A DNA stretch of 64,000 nucleotides from Thiobacillus sp. (GTDB taxonomy: Bacteria > Pseudomonadota > Gammaproteobacteria > Burkholderiales > Thiobacillaceae): NCBI RefSeq assembly GCF_018780105.1, contig NZ_JADMKC010000018.1, positions 96,060-160,059 of the forward strand, given 5' to 3'. The position numbers and the translations under genes were made by a program. This document shows, piece by piece, positions 9,722-23,525 of this stretch. The notes under the pieces were generated by a model. It searched no databases, was not told the origin of the DNA, and was given only the letters and a program-made list of their open reading frames with translations. The number at the start of each line of letters is the position of its first letter. Within the stretch, counting starts at the first letter, position 1.

Positions 9722-11443
9722 TTACTCGGCGTTCTTGTTTTCGAGTTTGGCTTTCAGCAGCGCGCCGAGGTTGGTTGAACCCGTGGCGGCGGCCGAAGTG
9801 TCAGCTGCCATTTTCTTCATGGCCGACTCCTGCTCGGTCATGTCCTTGGCCTTGATCGACAGATTGATCACGCGGTTCTTGCGGTCAACGTTGATGATCA
9901 TGGCTTCGATTTCGTCGCCTTCCTTGTAGTGGGTACGCATGTCTTCGACACGGTCACGCGAAACTTCGGATGCGCGCAGATAGCCTTCCATGTCGCTGTC
10001 CAGCTGCACGGTGGCGCCCTTGGCTTCGACGGTCTTGATGGTGCCCTTGACGATGCTGCCCTTCTCGTTGCCGGAAGCGAAGCTGGTCAGCGGATCGCCT
10101 TCGATCTGCTTGATGCCCAGCGAAATGCGCTCGCGCTCGAGGTCGATGCCAAGCACCACGGCTTCCACTTCCTGGCCCTTGCGGAAATTCTGCACGGCTT
10201 CTTCGCCCGGAACATTCCACGACAGGTCGGACAGGTGAACCAGGCCGTCGATGCCGCCAGCCAGGCCGATGAACACGCCAAAGTCGGTGATCGACTTGAT
10301 CGCGCCGCTGACCTTGTCGCCCTTCTTGAAGTTCATCGAGAAGTCTTCCCACGGGTTCGACTTGCACTGCTTCATGCCCAGCGAGATGCGGCGCTTGTCT
10401 TCGTCGATGTCGAGCACCATGACTTCGACTTCGTCGCCCAGCTGCACGATCTTGGAGGGGCTGACGTTCTTGTTGGTCCAGTCCATTTCGGAGACGTGCA
10501 CCAGGCCTTCGATGCCGGCTTCGATCTCGACGAATGCGCCGTAGTCGGTGAGGTTGGCCACTTTGCCGAACATGCGGGTGCCTTGCGGATAGCGGCGTGC
10601 GATGCCGACCCACGGATCGTCGCCCAGCTGCTTGATGCCGAGCGAGACGCGGTTCTTCTCGGTGTCGTAGCGCAGAATCTTGGCTTCGAGTTCCTGGCCG
10701 ACGTGCACGACTTCGGACGGGTGCTTGACGCGGCGCCAGGCCATGTCGGTGATGTGCAGCAGGCCGTCGATGCCGCCCAGATCCACGAACGCGCCGTAGT
10801 CGGTGATGTTCTTGACCACGCCCTTGACGATGGAGCCTTCTTTCAGGTTCTCCATCATCGCTTCGCGGTCGGCACCCATGGTCTCTTCCAGCACGGCACG
10901 ACGCGACACCACGACGTTGTTGCGCTTGCGGTCGAGCTTGATGACCTTGAATTCCATTTCCTTGTATTCGAACGGCGTGGTGTCCTTGACCGGACGCATG
11001 TCCACCAGCGAACCCGGCAGGAAGGCGCGCAGGCCGCCCACCAGTACCGTCAGACCGCCCTTGACCTTGCCCTGCACCATGCCGGTGACGATACGGCCTT
11101 CGTTCATGGCCACTTCCAGATCCAGCCAGGCTGCCAGTTTCTTGGCGCGCTCGCGCGACAGCTTGGTGGCGCCGAAACCGTCTTCGATCGACTCGATTGC
11201 AACGGCCACGAAATCGCCAACTTTGGCTTCGATCTCGCCGAGGTCGTTCTTGAACTCTTCGATTGGGATCAGGCTCTCGGATTTGAGGCCGGCGTTCACC
11301 GTCACAAAGTTGCCGTCGATGCCGACGATTTCAGCGGTGATGACTTCACCCTGGCGCATTTCCTGATGGACGAGGGACTCCTCGAACATCGCGGCAAAAT
11401 TGTCCATGGAATCCAGGTTGGTAGAAGCGGTAGCAGTAGACAT
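9722..11443 (-). CDS. rpsA: 30S ribosomal protein S1
   Basis: S1 binds mRNA on the 30S subunit and helps initiation on structured messages. It has 573 residues with six S1 RNA-binding domains, for example the segments beginning [20 protein letters not shown] and [20 protein letters not shown]. The start at 11443 ([16 protein letters not shown]) has an AAGAAGG ribosome site. The frame is open upstream but without family sequence. It lies 106 bases after cmk and is followed directly by ihfB. Confidence 0.97.
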   Translation of the reverse strand: MSTATASTNLDSMDNFAAMFEESLVHQEMRQGEVITAEIVGIDGNFVTVNAGLKSESLIPIEEFKNDLGEIEAKVGDFVAVAIESIEDGFGATKLSRERAKKLAAWLDLEVAMNEGRIVTGMVQGKVKGGLTVLVGGLRAFLPGSLVDMRPVKDTTPFEYKEMEFKVIKLDRKRNNVVVSRRAVLEETMGADREAMMENLKEGSIVKGVVKNITDYGAFVDLGGIDGLLHITDMAWRRVKHPSEVVHVGQELEAKILRYDTEKNRVSLGIKQLGDDPWVGIARRYPQGTRMFGKVANLTDYGAFVEIEAGIEGLVHVSEMDWTNKNVSPSKIVQLGDEVEVMVLDIDEDKRRISLGMKQCKSNPWEDFSMNFKKGDKVSGAIKSITDFGVFIGLAGGIDGLVHLSDLSWNVPGEEAVQNFRKGQEVEAVVLGIDLERERISLGIKQIEGDPLTSFASGNEKGSIVKGTIKTVEAKGATVQLDSDMEGYLRASEVSRDRVEDMRTHYKEGDEIEAMIINVDRKNRVINLSIKAKDMTEQESAMKKMAADTSAAATGSTNLGALLKAKLENKNAE

Positions 11444-11549
11444 TAAAAACCTTCTTGGTCCGTCGGTGAGGACGGGGTTAGTTGCACATCGCCAGCCTGC
11501 GGGCGCAGGACTGACACGGGAAAAACTCACTTACAGCTTGTTTCGCGCC

Positions 11550-12218
11550 TCATGAAGCCTTCGCCTTACATGAAGCATGGTGGTCCAGAACGGCCTGTAC
11601 GGCCGATTCGACATCCATCGAGGTGGTATCGAGAAACAGCGCATCCGGCGCCGGCTTCAGGGGAGCCACCAAACGGGCAGTGTCACGCGCATCTCGCGCC
11701 TGCATGTCCGCAACAAGGGCCGTTAGACTAGCAGAGTTACCCTTGCCGATCAACTGCTTATATCGCCTTTCGGCACGCGCCTCGGCGCTGGCGGTGAGGA
11801 AAACCTTGGTCACCGCATCGGGGAAGATCACCGTGCCCATGTCGCGTCCGTCCGCCACCAGGCCGGGCGCCTGCCGGTAGGCGCGCTGGCGGTCGAGCAG
11901 CGCCGCGCGCACGGCGGGCAGCGCGGCCACTTTCGATGCACCCTCGCCGATCGCTTCGGTGCGGATCGCATCGCTGACGTCCTCGTCTGCCAGCCAGATC
12001 GCGCCGTCACGAAACGTCGCGGGCAAATCGGCGGCCAGCTCGGCAACGCGACCCTTGTCATCCAGCGCCACCCCCTGCTTGACCGCCGACAGCGCGGTCA
12101 GCCGGTACAGCGCGCCGCTGTCGAGGAAATGAAAGCCGAGCGCCTTGGCCACGCGCTCGGCCACGGTGCCCTTGCCGGATGCGGAGGGACCGTCGATGGT
12201 GATGACCGGGATGCTCAT
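11550..12218 (-). CDS. cmk: Cytidylate kinase
   Basis: Phosphorylates CMP and dCMP with ATP. The 222 residues carry the N-terminal P-loop [10 protein letters not shown]. Internal NMP-binding and lid motifs ([21 protein letters not shown]) are present. The ATG at 12218 overlaps the aroA stop (ATGA), which fixes the start. Its place between aroA and rpsA is the standard proteobacterial arrangement. Confidence 0.96.
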   Translation of the reverse strand: MSIPVITIDGPSASGKGTVAERVAKALGFHFLDSGALYRLTALSAVKQGVALDDKGRVAELAADLPATFRDGAIWLADEDVSDAIRTEAIGEGASKVAALPAVRAALLDRQRAYRQAPGLVADGRDMGTVIFPDAVTKVFLTASAEARAERRYKQLIGKGNSASLTALVADMQARDARDTARLVAPLKPAPDALFLDTTSMDVESAVQAVLDHHASCKAKAS

Positions 12219-13519
12219 TGCGCCACCTCCGCATAGATTTTGAAAAAGGTCGGAAAGGTCTTGTTCACGCACGCCGGATCGTTGATGCGGATCGGCACGC
12301 CACCAAGCGTCACCAGCGACAGGCACATCGCCATGCGGTGGTCGTCGTAGGTGTCGATGACGGCATCAGGGATCAGCTTGGCAGGCGGCGTGATGCGGAT
12401 GTAATCCGTCCCCTCCTCCACGCTTGCGCCGACCTTGCGCAGCTCGGTCGCCATGGCGGCAATGCGGTCAGTTTCCTTGACCCGCCAGCTGGCGATGTTG
12501 GTCAGCGTGGTTGCGCCGTCGGCGAACAGCGCCGCCACCGCCAGCGTCATCGCTGCGTCGGGGATGTGGTTGCAGTCCAGCTCGATGGCCACAAGGCGGC
12601 CGCTTGCAGGTGCGCGCGCCTCGATCCAGTTCGGCCCCATCTCGATCTGCGCGCCCATCAGCGCCAGCGCCTCGGCAAAACGCACGTCGCCCTGCACGCT
12701 GTCCCGACCCACGCCTTCCACCCGCACCGGCCCGCCGCCAATGGCGCCGGCGGCCAGAAAATACGAGGCGGAAGACGCATCGCCCTCGACCCAGATTTCG
12801 TCCGGACTCTGGTAGCGCGCCTGCGCCGGAATCGTAAAGCGCTGCCAGCCGTCCTGCTCGATCGCGACGCCGAAACGGCGCAGCATCGCCAGCGTGATGC
12901 CGATATACGGCTTGGAAATCAGCTCGCCGACCACCTCGATACTGGTGCGCCGCTGCCGCAACGGCAGGGCCATCATCAGGCCGGTCAGAAACTGGCTCGA
13001 CACATTGCCGCGCACCTGGGTGGTGTCGCCTGCCAGTTCGGCAGGATGAATGGCCAACGGGGGAAAGCCTTCCTGCCCCAGATAATCGATGCGCGCGCCG
13101 AGCAGGCGCAAGGCCTCGACCAGATCGCCAATCGGCCGCTCGTGCATCCGTTCGACCCCTTTCAGCACATACTCGCCGCCCGCCAGAGCGCAGGCCGCCG
13201 TCAGCGAACGGAATGCCGTACCGGCATTGCCGAGGAAGAGTTCGGCCTGCTTGACCGGGAACGCACCGCCCACGCCGGTAATGGCGTAGTCGTCGGAGTC
13301 GCTGCCATCCAGATTCTTCTGGCGCGCTACGCCCACGCCAAGCGCGCGCAAGGCATCGAGCATCACCCGGGTGTCGTCCGAATCGAGTAGTGCGCGTACC
13401 GTTGTCGTTCCGGCCGCCAGCGCGGCCAGCAGCAACACGCGGTTGGAAATGCTTTTGGAGCCCGGCAGGCGCACGCTGCCCTGTGCGGTGGATCGAGCGG
13501 GTAAATCGAGAAAGTCCAT
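12215..13519 (-). CDS. aroA: 3-phosphoshikimate 1-carboxyvinyltransferase (EPSP synthase)
   Basis: Transfers enolpyruvate from PEP to shikimate-3-phosphate in the chorismate pathway. Family motifs [17 protein letters not shown] (residues 18-34) and [15 protein letters not shown], with [13 protein letters not shown] residues near the end ([11 protein letters not shown]), are present. The protein has 434 residues. The ATG at 13519 overlaps the tyrA stop by one base (TGATG); an adjacent in-frame TTG is less likely. The single-polypeptide class is unfused to tyrA here, although the two are coupled. Confidence 0.96.
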   Translation of the reverse strand: MDFLDLPARSTAQGSVRLPGSKSISNRVLLLAALAAGTTTVRALLDSDDTRVMLDALRALGVGVARQKNLDGSDSDDYAITGVGGAFPVKQAELFLGNAGTAFRSLTAACALAGGEYVLKGVERMHERPIGDLVEALRLLGARIDYLGQEGFPPLAIHPAELAGDTTQVRGNVSSQFLTGLMMALPLRQRRTSIEVVGELISKPYIGITLAMLRRFGVAIEQDGWQRFTIPAQARYQSPDEIWVEGDASSASYFLAAGAIGGGPVRVEGVGRDSVQGDVRFAEALALMGAQIEMGPNWIEARAPASGRLVAIELDCNHIPDAAMTLAVAALFADGATTLTNIASWRVKETDRIAAMATELRKVGASVEEGTDYIRITPPAKLIPDAVIDTYDDHRMAMCLSLVTLGGVPIRINDPACVNKTFPTFFKIYAEVAQ

Positions 13520-14385
13520 CAAACGTCCTGTGAATTCATCCAGTTTTCGCGTGCGGTTCGCGCACGTGAAAACATGTTCAGCAAAGCGGCACTATCTTCC
13601 GTCGATACGGCGGCACGCAAGGTTTGCAGTGCAAGCAGATAGGCATCGAGTTCAGCCAGCAGGGGCGTCTTGTTCGCCAGCGCAATGTCGCGCCACATCT
13701 CGGGGCTGCTGCCGGCGATGCGGGTGAAATCGCGAAAACCGCTGGCGGCCAGACGGAAATAGGTATCGCCGTCGGCGCGTTGCGCCAGTTCATCGACCAG
13801 TGCGAACGCCGCCAGATGCGGCAGGTGGCTCACCGCGGCGAAGACCCGGTCATGCTGGGCGGCATCGAGCGTTTCGACCTGCGCGCCAGTCGCCTGCCAC
13901 AGCGCCTTGACGGTTTCGAGCGCAGCGGCGCGTGTTTCGTCCAGCGGCGTCAGCACGATTTTCTTGCCGCGATACAAGTCGGCACGCGCCGCATCCGGCC
14001 CGCTCTGTTCGGAGCCAGCAATCGGGTGACCGGGGACGAAATCTGCAACGCGCACGCCGAGCACCGCACGCGCAGCGTCCACCACATTGAGCTTGGTGCT
14101 GCCGGCATCGGTGACGATCGCACCGGGTTTCAGGTGCGGTGCCAGTTGCCGCAACACCGCTTCGGTTTCGCCCACCGGCAGCGCCAGCAGAATGCAGTCG
14201 GCCTGCCCGGCTTCCGCCCAGTCGACCGCACGGTCGATCAACCCGCATTGCTGGGCGCGAGCCAGGCGGTCAGGATTGCGGCCAACGCCCAGCACCTGCC
14301 GCACCGCACCCGCCTGTTTCAGCGCCAATGCAAACGAGCCGCCGATCAGGCCGGTGCCGACAAGGGCGAGCGTATCGACGATCAC
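13519..14385 (-). CDS. tyrA: Prephenate (or arogenate) dehydrogenase
   Basis: Oxidative decarboxylation step to tyrosine. The N-terminal NAD(P)-binding motif [14 protein letters not shown] is clear, and [11 protein letters not shown] is the family substrate motif. The 288 residues contain no chorismate mutase domain, so it is the stand-alone type. Substrate preference between prephenate and arogenate cannot be told by eye. The start overlaps the hisC stop (ATGA). Confidence 0.93.
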   Translation of the reverse strand: MIVDTLALVGTGLIGGSFALALKQAGAVRQVLGVGRNPDRLARAQQCGLIDRAVDWAEAGQADCILLALPVGETEAVLRQLAPHLKPGAIVTDAGSTKLNVVDAARAVLGVRVADFVPGHPIAGSEQSGPDAARADLYRGKKIVLTPLDETRAAALETVKALWQATGAQVETLDAAQHDRVFAAVSHLPHLAAFALVDELAQRADGDTYFRLAASGFRDFTRIAGSSPEMWRDIALANKTPLLAELDAYLLALQTLRAAVSTEDSAALLNMFSRARTARENWMNSQDV

Positions 14386-15476
14386 AGGCAGGCTTTCAGG
14401 GCATCGAGGAAGCGGGCATTTTGCCCCGCCAGCCCGACCGACACACGCAGGAATTCGGGCAAGCCGTAATTGGCCACCGGACGCACGATCACGCCGCGCT
14501 TGAGCAGTTCGGTATTGATGCGCGCCGCGTCGCCGACCCGGGCCAGCAGGAAGTTGCCCCGGGACGGCACGCCCTCGACGCCAAGGGCGCTCAGGCCCGC
14601 AGCCAGTTGCGCCATGCCGGCCGCATTCAGCGCATAGCTGCGCGCCAGAAAATCGGCGTCATCCAAGGCCGCTTCTGCCGCAGCGAGCGCGGGCGCATTG
14701 ACGTTGAACGGATGGCGCACCCGGTTCAGCAAATCGATGACGGCCGCATTGCCGAGGCCATAACCGACGCGCAGCCCGGCCAGGCCATAGGCCTTGGAGA
14801 AAGTCCGCACGATCAGCAGATTGGGAAAGCACGCCAGCCAGGCCGCGGTGTCACAACGTTCGGCGGCCGGCAGAAATTCGCCATAGGCTTCATCCAGCAC
14901 CACCAGCACCTGCGGTGGCACGGTTTCGAGAAAGGCTTCGACCTCGGCCCAGGGCAGAAAGGTGCCGGTCGGGTTGTTGGGGTTGGCGATCCACAGCACG
15001 CGGGTGTCGGCGCGAATGGCGGCCCCCATTGCAGCCAGATCGTGGCCGTAGTTCTTGGCCGCTACCGCAATGCCCTGCGCGCCGGCGGTTTGCGTGGCGA
15101 TGGGATAGACAGCGAAGGCGTGCTGGGCAAACACAGACGAGGTTCCCGGAGCCAGGAACGCTCGCGCCGCCATGTCCAGCACGTCATTCGAGCCGTTGCC
15201 CAGCACGATCTGGCTGGCGGCAACGCCACACTTGCCAGCCAGCTTGGCTTTGAGGGCGAAGCCGGCACCGTCGGGATACAGCGCCATGTCGTACAGGGCA
15301 TCCTGTGCGGCTGCCAGTGCCAGCGGACTGGGGCCGAGCGGGTTTTCGTTCGAGGCCAGTTTGACGATATCGGCTTCGGCCAGGCCCAGTTCACGCGCCA
15401 GTTCGGAGATGGGCTTGCCGGGTAAATACGGCGCGATGGCGCGCACATGCGCCGGCGTTAAATCGCAGCAATTCAT
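14382..15476 (-). CDS. hisC: Histidinol-phosphate / aromatic aminotransferase
   Basis: Class II PLP aminotransferase of 364 residues. The PLP lysine is in TFSKAYGLAGLRVGYGL, and the substrate motif ASNENPLGPSP is near the start. In this operon, between pheA and tyrA, HisC-type enzymes commonly act on histidinol phosphate and also on prephenate or phenylpyruvate, so the aromatic role is likely by context (inference). The start overlaps the pheA stop by four bases. Confidence 0.93.
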   Translation of the reverse strand: MNCCDLTPAHVRAIAPYLPGKPISELARELGLAEADIVKLASNENPLGPSPLALAAAQDALYDMALYPDGAGFALKAKLAGKCGVAASQIVLGNGSNDVLDMAARAFLAPGTSSVFAQHAFAVYPIATQTAGAQGIAVAAKNYGHDLAAMGAAIRADTRVLWIANPNNPTGTFLPWAEVEAFLETVPPQVLVVLDEAYGEFLPAAERCDTAAWLACFPNLLIVRTFSKAYGLAGLRVGYGLGNAAVIDLLNRVRHPFNVNAPALAAAEAALDDADFLARSYALNAAGMAQLAAGLSALGVEGVPSRGNFLLARVGDAARINTELLKRGVIVRPVANYGLPEFLRVSVGLAGQNARFLDALKACL

Positions 15477-16564
15477 GACAGCGCAGCAGGATAGGAACCG
15501 AGAATTTTGAGGAAGGCGGCGCGCGCTTCGATCTCAGCCAGCACAGTGGCGAGTTGGGGATCCTGGCGATGGCTTTCGCACACGATGAAAAACAGGTATT
15601 CCCAGTTGCTCGAGCGTGCTGGGCGCGATTCGAGCTTGCTCATGGAAATGCCGGCTTCGGCCAGCGGTTGCAGCAACTTGACCACTGCGCCAGGCTGATT
15701 GCGCACGCCCACCACCAGCGAAGTCTTGTCGCGCCCGGACGGCGCGGCATCGGTGACTCCAAGAACCAGAAAACGCGTGGTGTTGCTGGCTTCGTCCTCG
15801 ACCCGCGCCGCCACCACGGCCAAGCCATAGATTTCCGCAGCCGCTTCGCTGCCCAGCGTCGCGGCATCCGGCTCGGCCGCTGCGCGCCGCGCGCCATCGC
15901 TGTTGCTGACGACGCTGATGCGTTCGGCCTTGGGCAGATGGCGCGTCAACCACTGCTGGCACTGGGCGAGCGACTGGGCATGGCCGTAGACGCGCTGGAT
16001 GCCGTCGAGGCCGGCCGGATTGGCCGCGGATTCCGCGCGCATCAGCATCTGGTGGATCGGCAGCATCACTTCGCCGCAGATTTTGAGCGGGCTGGAAACA
16101 ATGAGATCCAGCGTGCGCGAAATCGCGCCTTCGGTCGAGTTCTCCACCGGCACCACGGCGAAATCGGCGCGCCCGGTTTCCACCGCGTGAAAACATGCGT
16201 CGATGCTGGCCTCGGCCAGCGCATCGACTTCATGGCCGAACTGTTTGTGCACCGCCTGCTGGGTGAAGGTGCCGGCCGGCCCGAGGTAGGCGACCCGGGT
16301 GGTTTGCTCGAGCGCGCGGCAGGCCGACATGATTTCGCGGATCAGGCGCTCGATGGTGTCGCCCGACAGCGGGCCGGGGTTGGCCGCGCGCAGGCGCTGG
16401 ACGATCTGCGCTTCGCGCTCGGGCCGGTAGATGATTTCGCCCTTCTTGGCGCGCCCCACCTGCTGCGCAATGCCGGCGCGTTCCGACAGCAGTTTCAGGA
16501 TGGCGTCGTCGATGCCATCGATGCGCGCGCGCAGCGTGATCAGGTCTTCGGGCTGTTCGTTCAT
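15473..16564 (-). CDS. pheA: Bifunctional chorismate mutase / prephenate dehydratase (P-protein)
   Basis: 363 residues. An AroQ-type chorismate mutase domain (about residues 1-85, LITLRARIDGIDDAILKLL) is followed by a prephenate dehydratase domain (RVAYLGPAGTFTQQA, then the family motif ENSTEGAISRTLDL). A C-terminal ACT domain (TSLVVGVRNQPGAV and KLESRP) senses phenylalanine for feedback control. The ATG at 16564 overlaps the serA stop (ATGA). A longer open frame upstream is an accident of overlap with serA. Confidence 0.96.
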   Translation of the reverse strand: MNEQPEDLITLRARIDGIDDAILKLLSERAGIAQQVGRAKKGEIIYRPEREAQIVQRLRAANPGPLSGDTIERLIREIMSACRALEQTTRVAYLGPAGTFTQQAVHKQFGHEVDALAEASIDACFHAVETGRADFAVVPVENSTEGAISRTLDLIVSSPLKICGEVMLPIHQMLMRAESAANPAGLDGIQRVYGHAQSLAQCQQWLTRHLPKAERISVVSNSDGARRAAAEPDAATLGSEAAAEIYGLAVVAARVEDEASNTTRFLVLGVTDAAPSGRDKTSLVVGVRNQPGAVVKLLQPLAEAGISMSKLESRPARSSNWEYLFFIVCESHRQDPQLATVLAEIEARAAFLKILGSYPAALS

Positions 16565-17736
16565 GCAGGCAGATTCCGCACAGCGAGCACGCCGGCAATC
16601 GCTGAAAGTTGCTGCAACACGGCGTCGGTGGCGGCGCTGTCGATATCGACCAGGGTGTAGGCCATGTCGCCCCTGGATTTGTTGAGCATGTTGTGGATGT
16701 TGATGCCGGCGCCAGCGAGCACCGCCGAAATCTGTCCCACCATATTCGGCACGTTGGCATTGGCAATGGCTATGCGGAAAGCCGACTCGCGCGCCATGGC
16801 GACGTTGGGAAAATTCACCGCATTCAAGATGTTGCCATTTTCCAGATAGTCGGCGAGCTGCTCGGCAACCATCACCGCGCAGTTCTCCTCCGCTTCTTCG
16901 GTACTGGCGCCGAGATGCGGCAGCGCAACCACCCTGGCGTGGCCCTTCAAGGCGTTGGCGGGAAAGTCGCACATGTAGGCATGCAACTTGCCGGCGTCTA
17001 GCGCCTCGATCGCGGCGAGGTTGTCGACCACGCCTTCGCGCGCGAAATTCAGCAGCACTGCACCGGGGCGCATCACGCCGATGCGCTGGGCGTTGATGAG
17101 GTTGCGGGTGGCGTCGAGCAGGGGCACATGCAGGCTGACGTAATCCGCCATGCGCAGCACATCCTCGACGTTCTCGGCGCGCCGAACCTGCGAGGGCAGG
17201 CGCCACGCCGCGTCCACCGTGATCGCCGGATCGAAGCCGACCACGTTCATGCCCAGCTTGATCGCGGCTTCCGCGACGTAGGAGCCGATGGCGCCGAGGC
17301 CGATCACGCCCAGAGTGCGGCCCGGCAGTTCGCTGCCGGCAAAGGCTTTCTTGCCGGCCTCGGTCGCCTTGTGCATGTCTTCGTCCGTACCGGCCAGGCC
17401 TTCGACAAAACGAATCGCCGGCACGATGTTGCGCGCGGCCATCAGCATTCCGGCGATGACCAGTTCCTTCACCGCATTGGCGTTTGCGCCCGGCGCGTTG
17501 AACACCGGCACGCCGCGTTCGGACAGCTTCTTGACGGGGATATTGTTGGTTCCGGCGCCGGCGCGGGCGATAGCCTGCACCGACGACGGAATCTCCATCT
17601 CGTGCATGTTGGCCGAGCGCACCAGAATGCCGTCCGCATCGACCACATCGCCGCCCACGGTGTAATGCGCCGGCAAGCGGGCCAGTCCTTTGGCAGAAAT
17701 GGCGTTGAGGGTCAGGATCTTGCGCGCTTGGACCAT
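16561..17736 (-). CDS. serA: D-3-phosphoglycerate dehydrogenase
   Basis: First step of serine synthesis. 391 residues. The NAD-binding motif LGVIGLGAIGSYVAEAA is near residue 145, and the catalytic region includes FAREGVVD and LPHLGASTEEAE (catalytic histidine). A C-terminal ACT domain (VPNMVGQISAVLAGAGINIH) suggests serine regulation. Its length is short of the type with an intervening domain. It follows serC by five bases. Confidence 0.95.
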   Translation of the reverse strand: MVQARKILTLNAISAKGLARLPAHYTVGGDVVDADGILVRSANMHEMEIPSSVQAIARAGAGTNNIPVKKLSERGVPVFNAPGANANAVKELVIAGMLMAARNIVPAIRFVEGLAGTDEDMHKATEAGKKAFAGSELPGRTLGVIGLGAIGSYVAEAAIKLGMNVVGFDPAITVDAAWRLPSQVRRAENVEDVLRMADYVSLHVPLLDATRNLINAQRIGVMRPGAVLLNFAREGVVDNLAAIEALDAGKLHAYMCDFPANALKGHARVVALPHLGASTEEAEENCAVMVAEQLADYLENGNILNAVNFPNVAMARESAFRIAIANANVPNMVGQISAVLAGAGINIHNMLNKSRGDMAYTLVDIDSAATDAVLQQLSAIAGVLAVRNLPA

Positions 17737-17741
17737 GTTGA

Positions 17742-18833
17742 TCAGCCCTGGCTTTTTTCGAATTCGCTCATGTAATCCACCAGCGCCTGCACGCCTGCCA
17801 GCGGCATGGCGTTGTAGATCGACGCACGCATGCCGCCGACCGAACGGTGGCCTTTCAATTGCAGCAGATTGCGTTCTTTCGCGCCTTTGAGGAAGGCCTC
17901 GTCGAGCGCAGCGTCAGCGAGGGTGAACGGCACGTTCATCAGCGAGCGGTTGTCGAGCGCCACCGGCGAGTTGTAGAAACCGGACGCGTCGATCTTGCCG
18001 TACAGTAGCCCGGCCTTCTCGCGATTGGTTTTTTCCATCGCCGAGAGTCCGCCGTTCGCCTTCAGCCATTTGAACACCAGACCGGCGGTATACATGGCGA
18101 AGGTAGCCGGGGTGTTGTACATCGAGTCGTTATCGGCGTGAATCTTGTAGTCGAACATGGTCGGCGTGCCCTTGAGCGTTTCGCCGATCAAGTCGTCGCG
18201 CACGATGACGATGGTGAGGCCGGCCGGGCCGATATTCTTCTGCGCGCCCGCGTAGATCAGGCCGAATTTCGACACGTCGATCGGGCGCGACAGGATGGTC
18301 GATGACATGTCGGCCACCAGCGGCACGCTGCCGGGCTGCGTTCCCAAATCTGGCGTCCAGAACAGCTCCACGCCGCCAATGGTTTCGTTCGGCGTGTAGT
18401 GGACGTAAGCCGCATTCGGATCGAGTTTCCACTGGTCCTGCGTCGGCGCGTAGCTGAAATTCTTGTCTTCGCTCGTTGCCACCACGTTCACCGCACCATA
18501 TTTTTTGGCTTCTTTAATGGCCTTTTTCGACCATTCGCCGGTGTTCAGGTAATCGGCGCTGGCTTTGCCGCGCAGCAGGTTCATCGGCACCATCGCGAAC
18601 TGGCTCGACGCCCCGCCCTGCAGGAACAGCACTTTGTAGTTGGCAGGGATGCCCATCACTTCGCGCAGATCGGCCTCGGCCTCGGCGGCGATGCCCATGA
18701 ATTCCTTGCCGCGATGGCTCATTTCCATCACCGACATGCCGCTGCCATGCCAGTCGACCAACTCGGCCTGCACCTGCTGCAACACGGATTTTGGAAGCAC
18801 GGCAGGGCCGGCACTGAAGTTATAGATGGTCAT
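17742..18833 (-). CDS. serC: Phosphoserine aminotransferase
   Basis: Second step of serine synthesis; also used in pyridoxal phosphate synthesis. 363 residues starting [18 protein letters not shown], the family N-terminus. The PLP lysine lies in [11 protein letters not shown]. The gene follows gyrA by only four bases, so it probably depends on gyrA transcription, and serA follows by five. Confidence 0.96.
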   Translation of the reverse strand: MTIYNFSAGPAVLPKSVLQQVQAELVDWHGSGMSVMEMSHRGKEFMGIAAEAEADLREVMGIPANYKVLFLQGGASSQFAMVPMNLLRGKASADYLNTGEWSKKAIKEAKKYGAVNVVATSEDKNFSYAPTQDQWKLDPNAAYVHYTPNETIGGVELFWTPDLGTQPGSVPLVADMSSTILSRPIDVSKFGLIYAGAQKNIGPAGLTIVIVRDDLIGETLKGTPTMFDYKIHADNDSMYNTPATFAMYTAGLVFKWLKANGGLSAMEKTNREKAGLLYGKIDASGFYNSPVALDNRSLMNVPFTLADAALDEAFLKGAKERNLLQLKGHRSVGGMRASIYNAMPLAGVQALVDYMSEFEKSQG

Positions 18834-18837
18834 GCGC

Positions 18838-21387
<2,550 letters not shown>

Positions 21388-21486
21388 AACCGGCTTTTTA
21401 TTGATCTAAAAGCCCGTGATTTTAGCATGGCCGCCCCGTCCGGCGGCCTTTGCCAAACCCCGGCCAAACAGTGAGAATGCAGCCAC

Positions 21487-22815
21487 ATGAAAATCCCGGT
21501 CGATCTCCTTCTCCTGCCGCAATGGGTCGTTCCCGTCGAGACCGATGGCGCACTGACCGACTACGCCGTGGTGGTGCATGACGGCGAGATTCTCGATGTG
21601 CTGCCTGCCGCCGACGCGCCTGTCCGCTACGATGCTGCGCGCACCCTCGCCCTGCCCGGCCAGGTGCTGATTCCAGGCCTGGTCAATCTGCATTGCCATG
21701 CCGCCATGTCGCTCCTGCGCGGCTTTGCCGACGACCAGCCCTTGATGGCCTGGCTGCACCAGCACATCTGGCCGGCCGAGAAAAAACACGTATCAGGCGC
21801 TTTCGTGCGCGATGGCACCCTGCTCGCCGCCGCCGAGATGCTGGCGGGCGGCATCACCACCGTAAACGACATGTATTTCTTCCCGCAGGCCGCGGGCGAA
21901 GCCTTCGTCCAGGCCGGCATGCGCGCCGCGCTGGGCATGATCGTGCTGGAATTTCCCAGTGCCTACGCGGTGGATGCCGACGACTATCTGGCCAAGGGTC
22001 TGGCGATGCGCGACGAACTGAAGGAAGAGCCGTTGCTGAGCTTTACCTTCGCCCCGCACGCGCCCTACACCATTTCCGACACCACTTTCGGCCGCATCAG
22101 CACCCTGGCCGAACAGCTCGGCCTGCCCATCCACACCCACATTCACGAAACCGACGACGAAATCCGCGACAGCATCAAACAATATGGCGTGCGTCCGCTG
22201 GAACGGCTGGCGCGGCTCGGCCTGTTGGGGCCAAACTTCATCGGCGTCCACGCCGTGCACGTGAACGACGCCGAAATCGAACTATTGGCGCAGCATGGCT
22301 GCCATGTGGCGCATTGCCCCAGCTCGAACCTGAAGCTCGCCTCAGGCATCGCACCGGCAGCCCGGCTCGGCGACGCGAGCGTCAATCTCGGCCTCGGCAC
22401 CGACGGCGCGGCCAGCAACAACCGCCTCGACCTGTTTGCCGAAATGCGCCTGGCTGCCCTGCTGGCCAAGGGCGTCAGCGGCAACGCGACTGCCCTGCCC
22501 GCCGCCGCCGCGCTCAGGGCAGCCACGCTCGGCGGCGCGCGTGCGCTCAATCTCGACAGCCAGATCGGCAGCATCACGCCCGGCAAGCGCGCCGATCTGG
22601 TCGCAGTCGACCTGTCCGCCGCATCGAGCCAGCCGGTGTTCGATCCCGTCTCGCATCTGGTATACGTGGCGGGACGCGAAAACGTCAGTCATGTCTGGGT
22701 CGATGGCAAACTGAAACTGGATAACCACCGTCTGGTCGATCTCGGCCAGAATGGTCTGAACATCGACGACCTGAACGCACGTGCCGCCTACTGGCGCGCC
22801 AAAATCACTGCATAG
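21487..22815 (+). CDS. mtaD: Amidohydrolase, 5'-methylthioadenosine/S-adenosylhomocysteine deaminase type
   Basis: TRZ/ATZ-family metal-dependent hydrolase of 442 residues. Zinc ligands are visible as LVNLHCHAAMSLLRG (HxH), HTHIHETDDE and the terminal aspartate in LGTDGAASNNRLDLFAEMR. Proteins of this kind deaminate methylthioadenosine or S-adenosylhomocysteine. In proteobacteria the gene is often beside ubiG and gph, as here, which would fit clearing of the S-adenosylhomocysteine made by UbiG (inference). Other amidohydrolase substrates cannot be excluded. Confidence 0.85.
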   Translation: MKIPVDLLLLPQWVVPVETDGALTDYAVVVHDGEILDVLPAADAPVRYDAARTLALPGQVLIPGLVNLHCHAAMSLLRGFADDQPLMAWLHQHIWPAEKKHVSGAFVRDGTLLAAAEMLAGGITTVNDMYFFPQAAGEAFVQAGMRAALGMIVLEFPSAYAVDADDYLAKGLAMRDELKEEPLLSFTFAPHAPYTISDTTFGRISTLAEQLGLPIHTHIHETDDEIRDSIKQYGVRPLERLARLGLLGPNFIGVHAVHVNDAEIELLAQHGCHVAHCPSSNLKLASGIAPAARLGDASVNLGLGTDGAASNNRLDLFAEMRLAALLAKGVSGNATALPAAAALRAATLGGARALNLDSQIGSITPGKRADLVAVDLSAASSQPVFDPVSHLVYVAGRENVSHVWVDGKLKLDNHRLVDLGQNGLNIDDLNARAAYWRAKITA

Positions 22816-22824
22816 GACTTTCAA

Positions 22825-23523
22825 ATGAGCAATGTCGACGCCGCTGAAATCGCCAAATTTTCCGAGCTTGCGCACCGCTGGTGGGACCCGAATTCCGAAT
22901 TCAAACCGCTGCACGAGATCAACCCGCTGCGCCTGAAGTGGATTGACCAGAAGGCCACGCTGGCGGGCAAAAAAGTGCTCGACGTCGGCTGCGGCGGCGG
23001 CATTCTGGCCGAGGCGATGGCAGCAGCCGGCGCCAGCGTCAGTGGTATCGATTTATCGGAAAAGGCGCTCAAGGTCGCCAAGCTGCACCTGTACGAATCC
23101 GGACTCAGCGTCGATTACCAGCTGGTCTCAGCTGAAAATTTCGCCGCGCAGCATGGCGGCGAATTCGACGTGGTCACCTGCATGGAAATGCTGGAACACG
23201 TGCCGGATCCCGCAGCCATCGTCGCCGCCTGTGCGCGCCTGGTCAAACCGGGTGGCTGGGTGTTCTTCTCGACACTGAACCGCAACGCCAAAAGCTACCT
23301 GTTCGCCATCGTCGGCGCCGAATACATCCTCAATATGCTGCCGCGCGGCACCCACGACTACGCCAAGTTCATCCAGCCCGCCGAACTGGCCCGCATGGCG
23401 CGCGAAAACGGCCTCGACACACAGGAGCTGATCGGCATGACCTACAACCCGCTGACCAAAATCTACAAGCTGGAAGCCGATACCGACGTCAACTACCTGC
23501 TGGCGACGCAGCGTGGAGAATAG
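22825..23523 (+). CDS. ubiG: Ubiquinone biosynthesis O-methyltransferase
   Basis: SAM-dependent methyltransferase for both O-methylations in ubiquinone synthesis. 232 residues. The SAM motif I is [16 protein letters not shown]. Family features are [20 protein letters not shown] at the N-terminus and the C-terminal GMTYNPL region. It starts nine bases after the deaminase gene and precedes gph by two bases, forming an operon. Confidence 0.96.
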   Translation: MSNVDAAEIAKFSELAHRWWDPNSEFKPLHEINPLRLKWIDQKATLAGKKVLDVGCGGGILAEAMAAAGASVSGIDLSEKALKVAKLHLYESGLSVDYQLVSAENFAAQHGGEFDVVTCMEMLEHVPDPAAIVAACARLVKPGGWVFFSTLNRNAKSYLFAIVGAEYILNMLPRGTHDYAKFIQPAELARMARENGLDTQELIGMTYNPLTKIYKLEADTDVNYLLATQRGE

Positions 23524-23525
23524 GC

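Noticed and set aside
15473..17206. A 577-codon fusion reading of pheA with upstream sequence
   Set aside because: The extra 214 codons overlap serA out of frame. The normal pheA ATG at 16564 overlaps the serA stop and begins the chorismate mutase domain.
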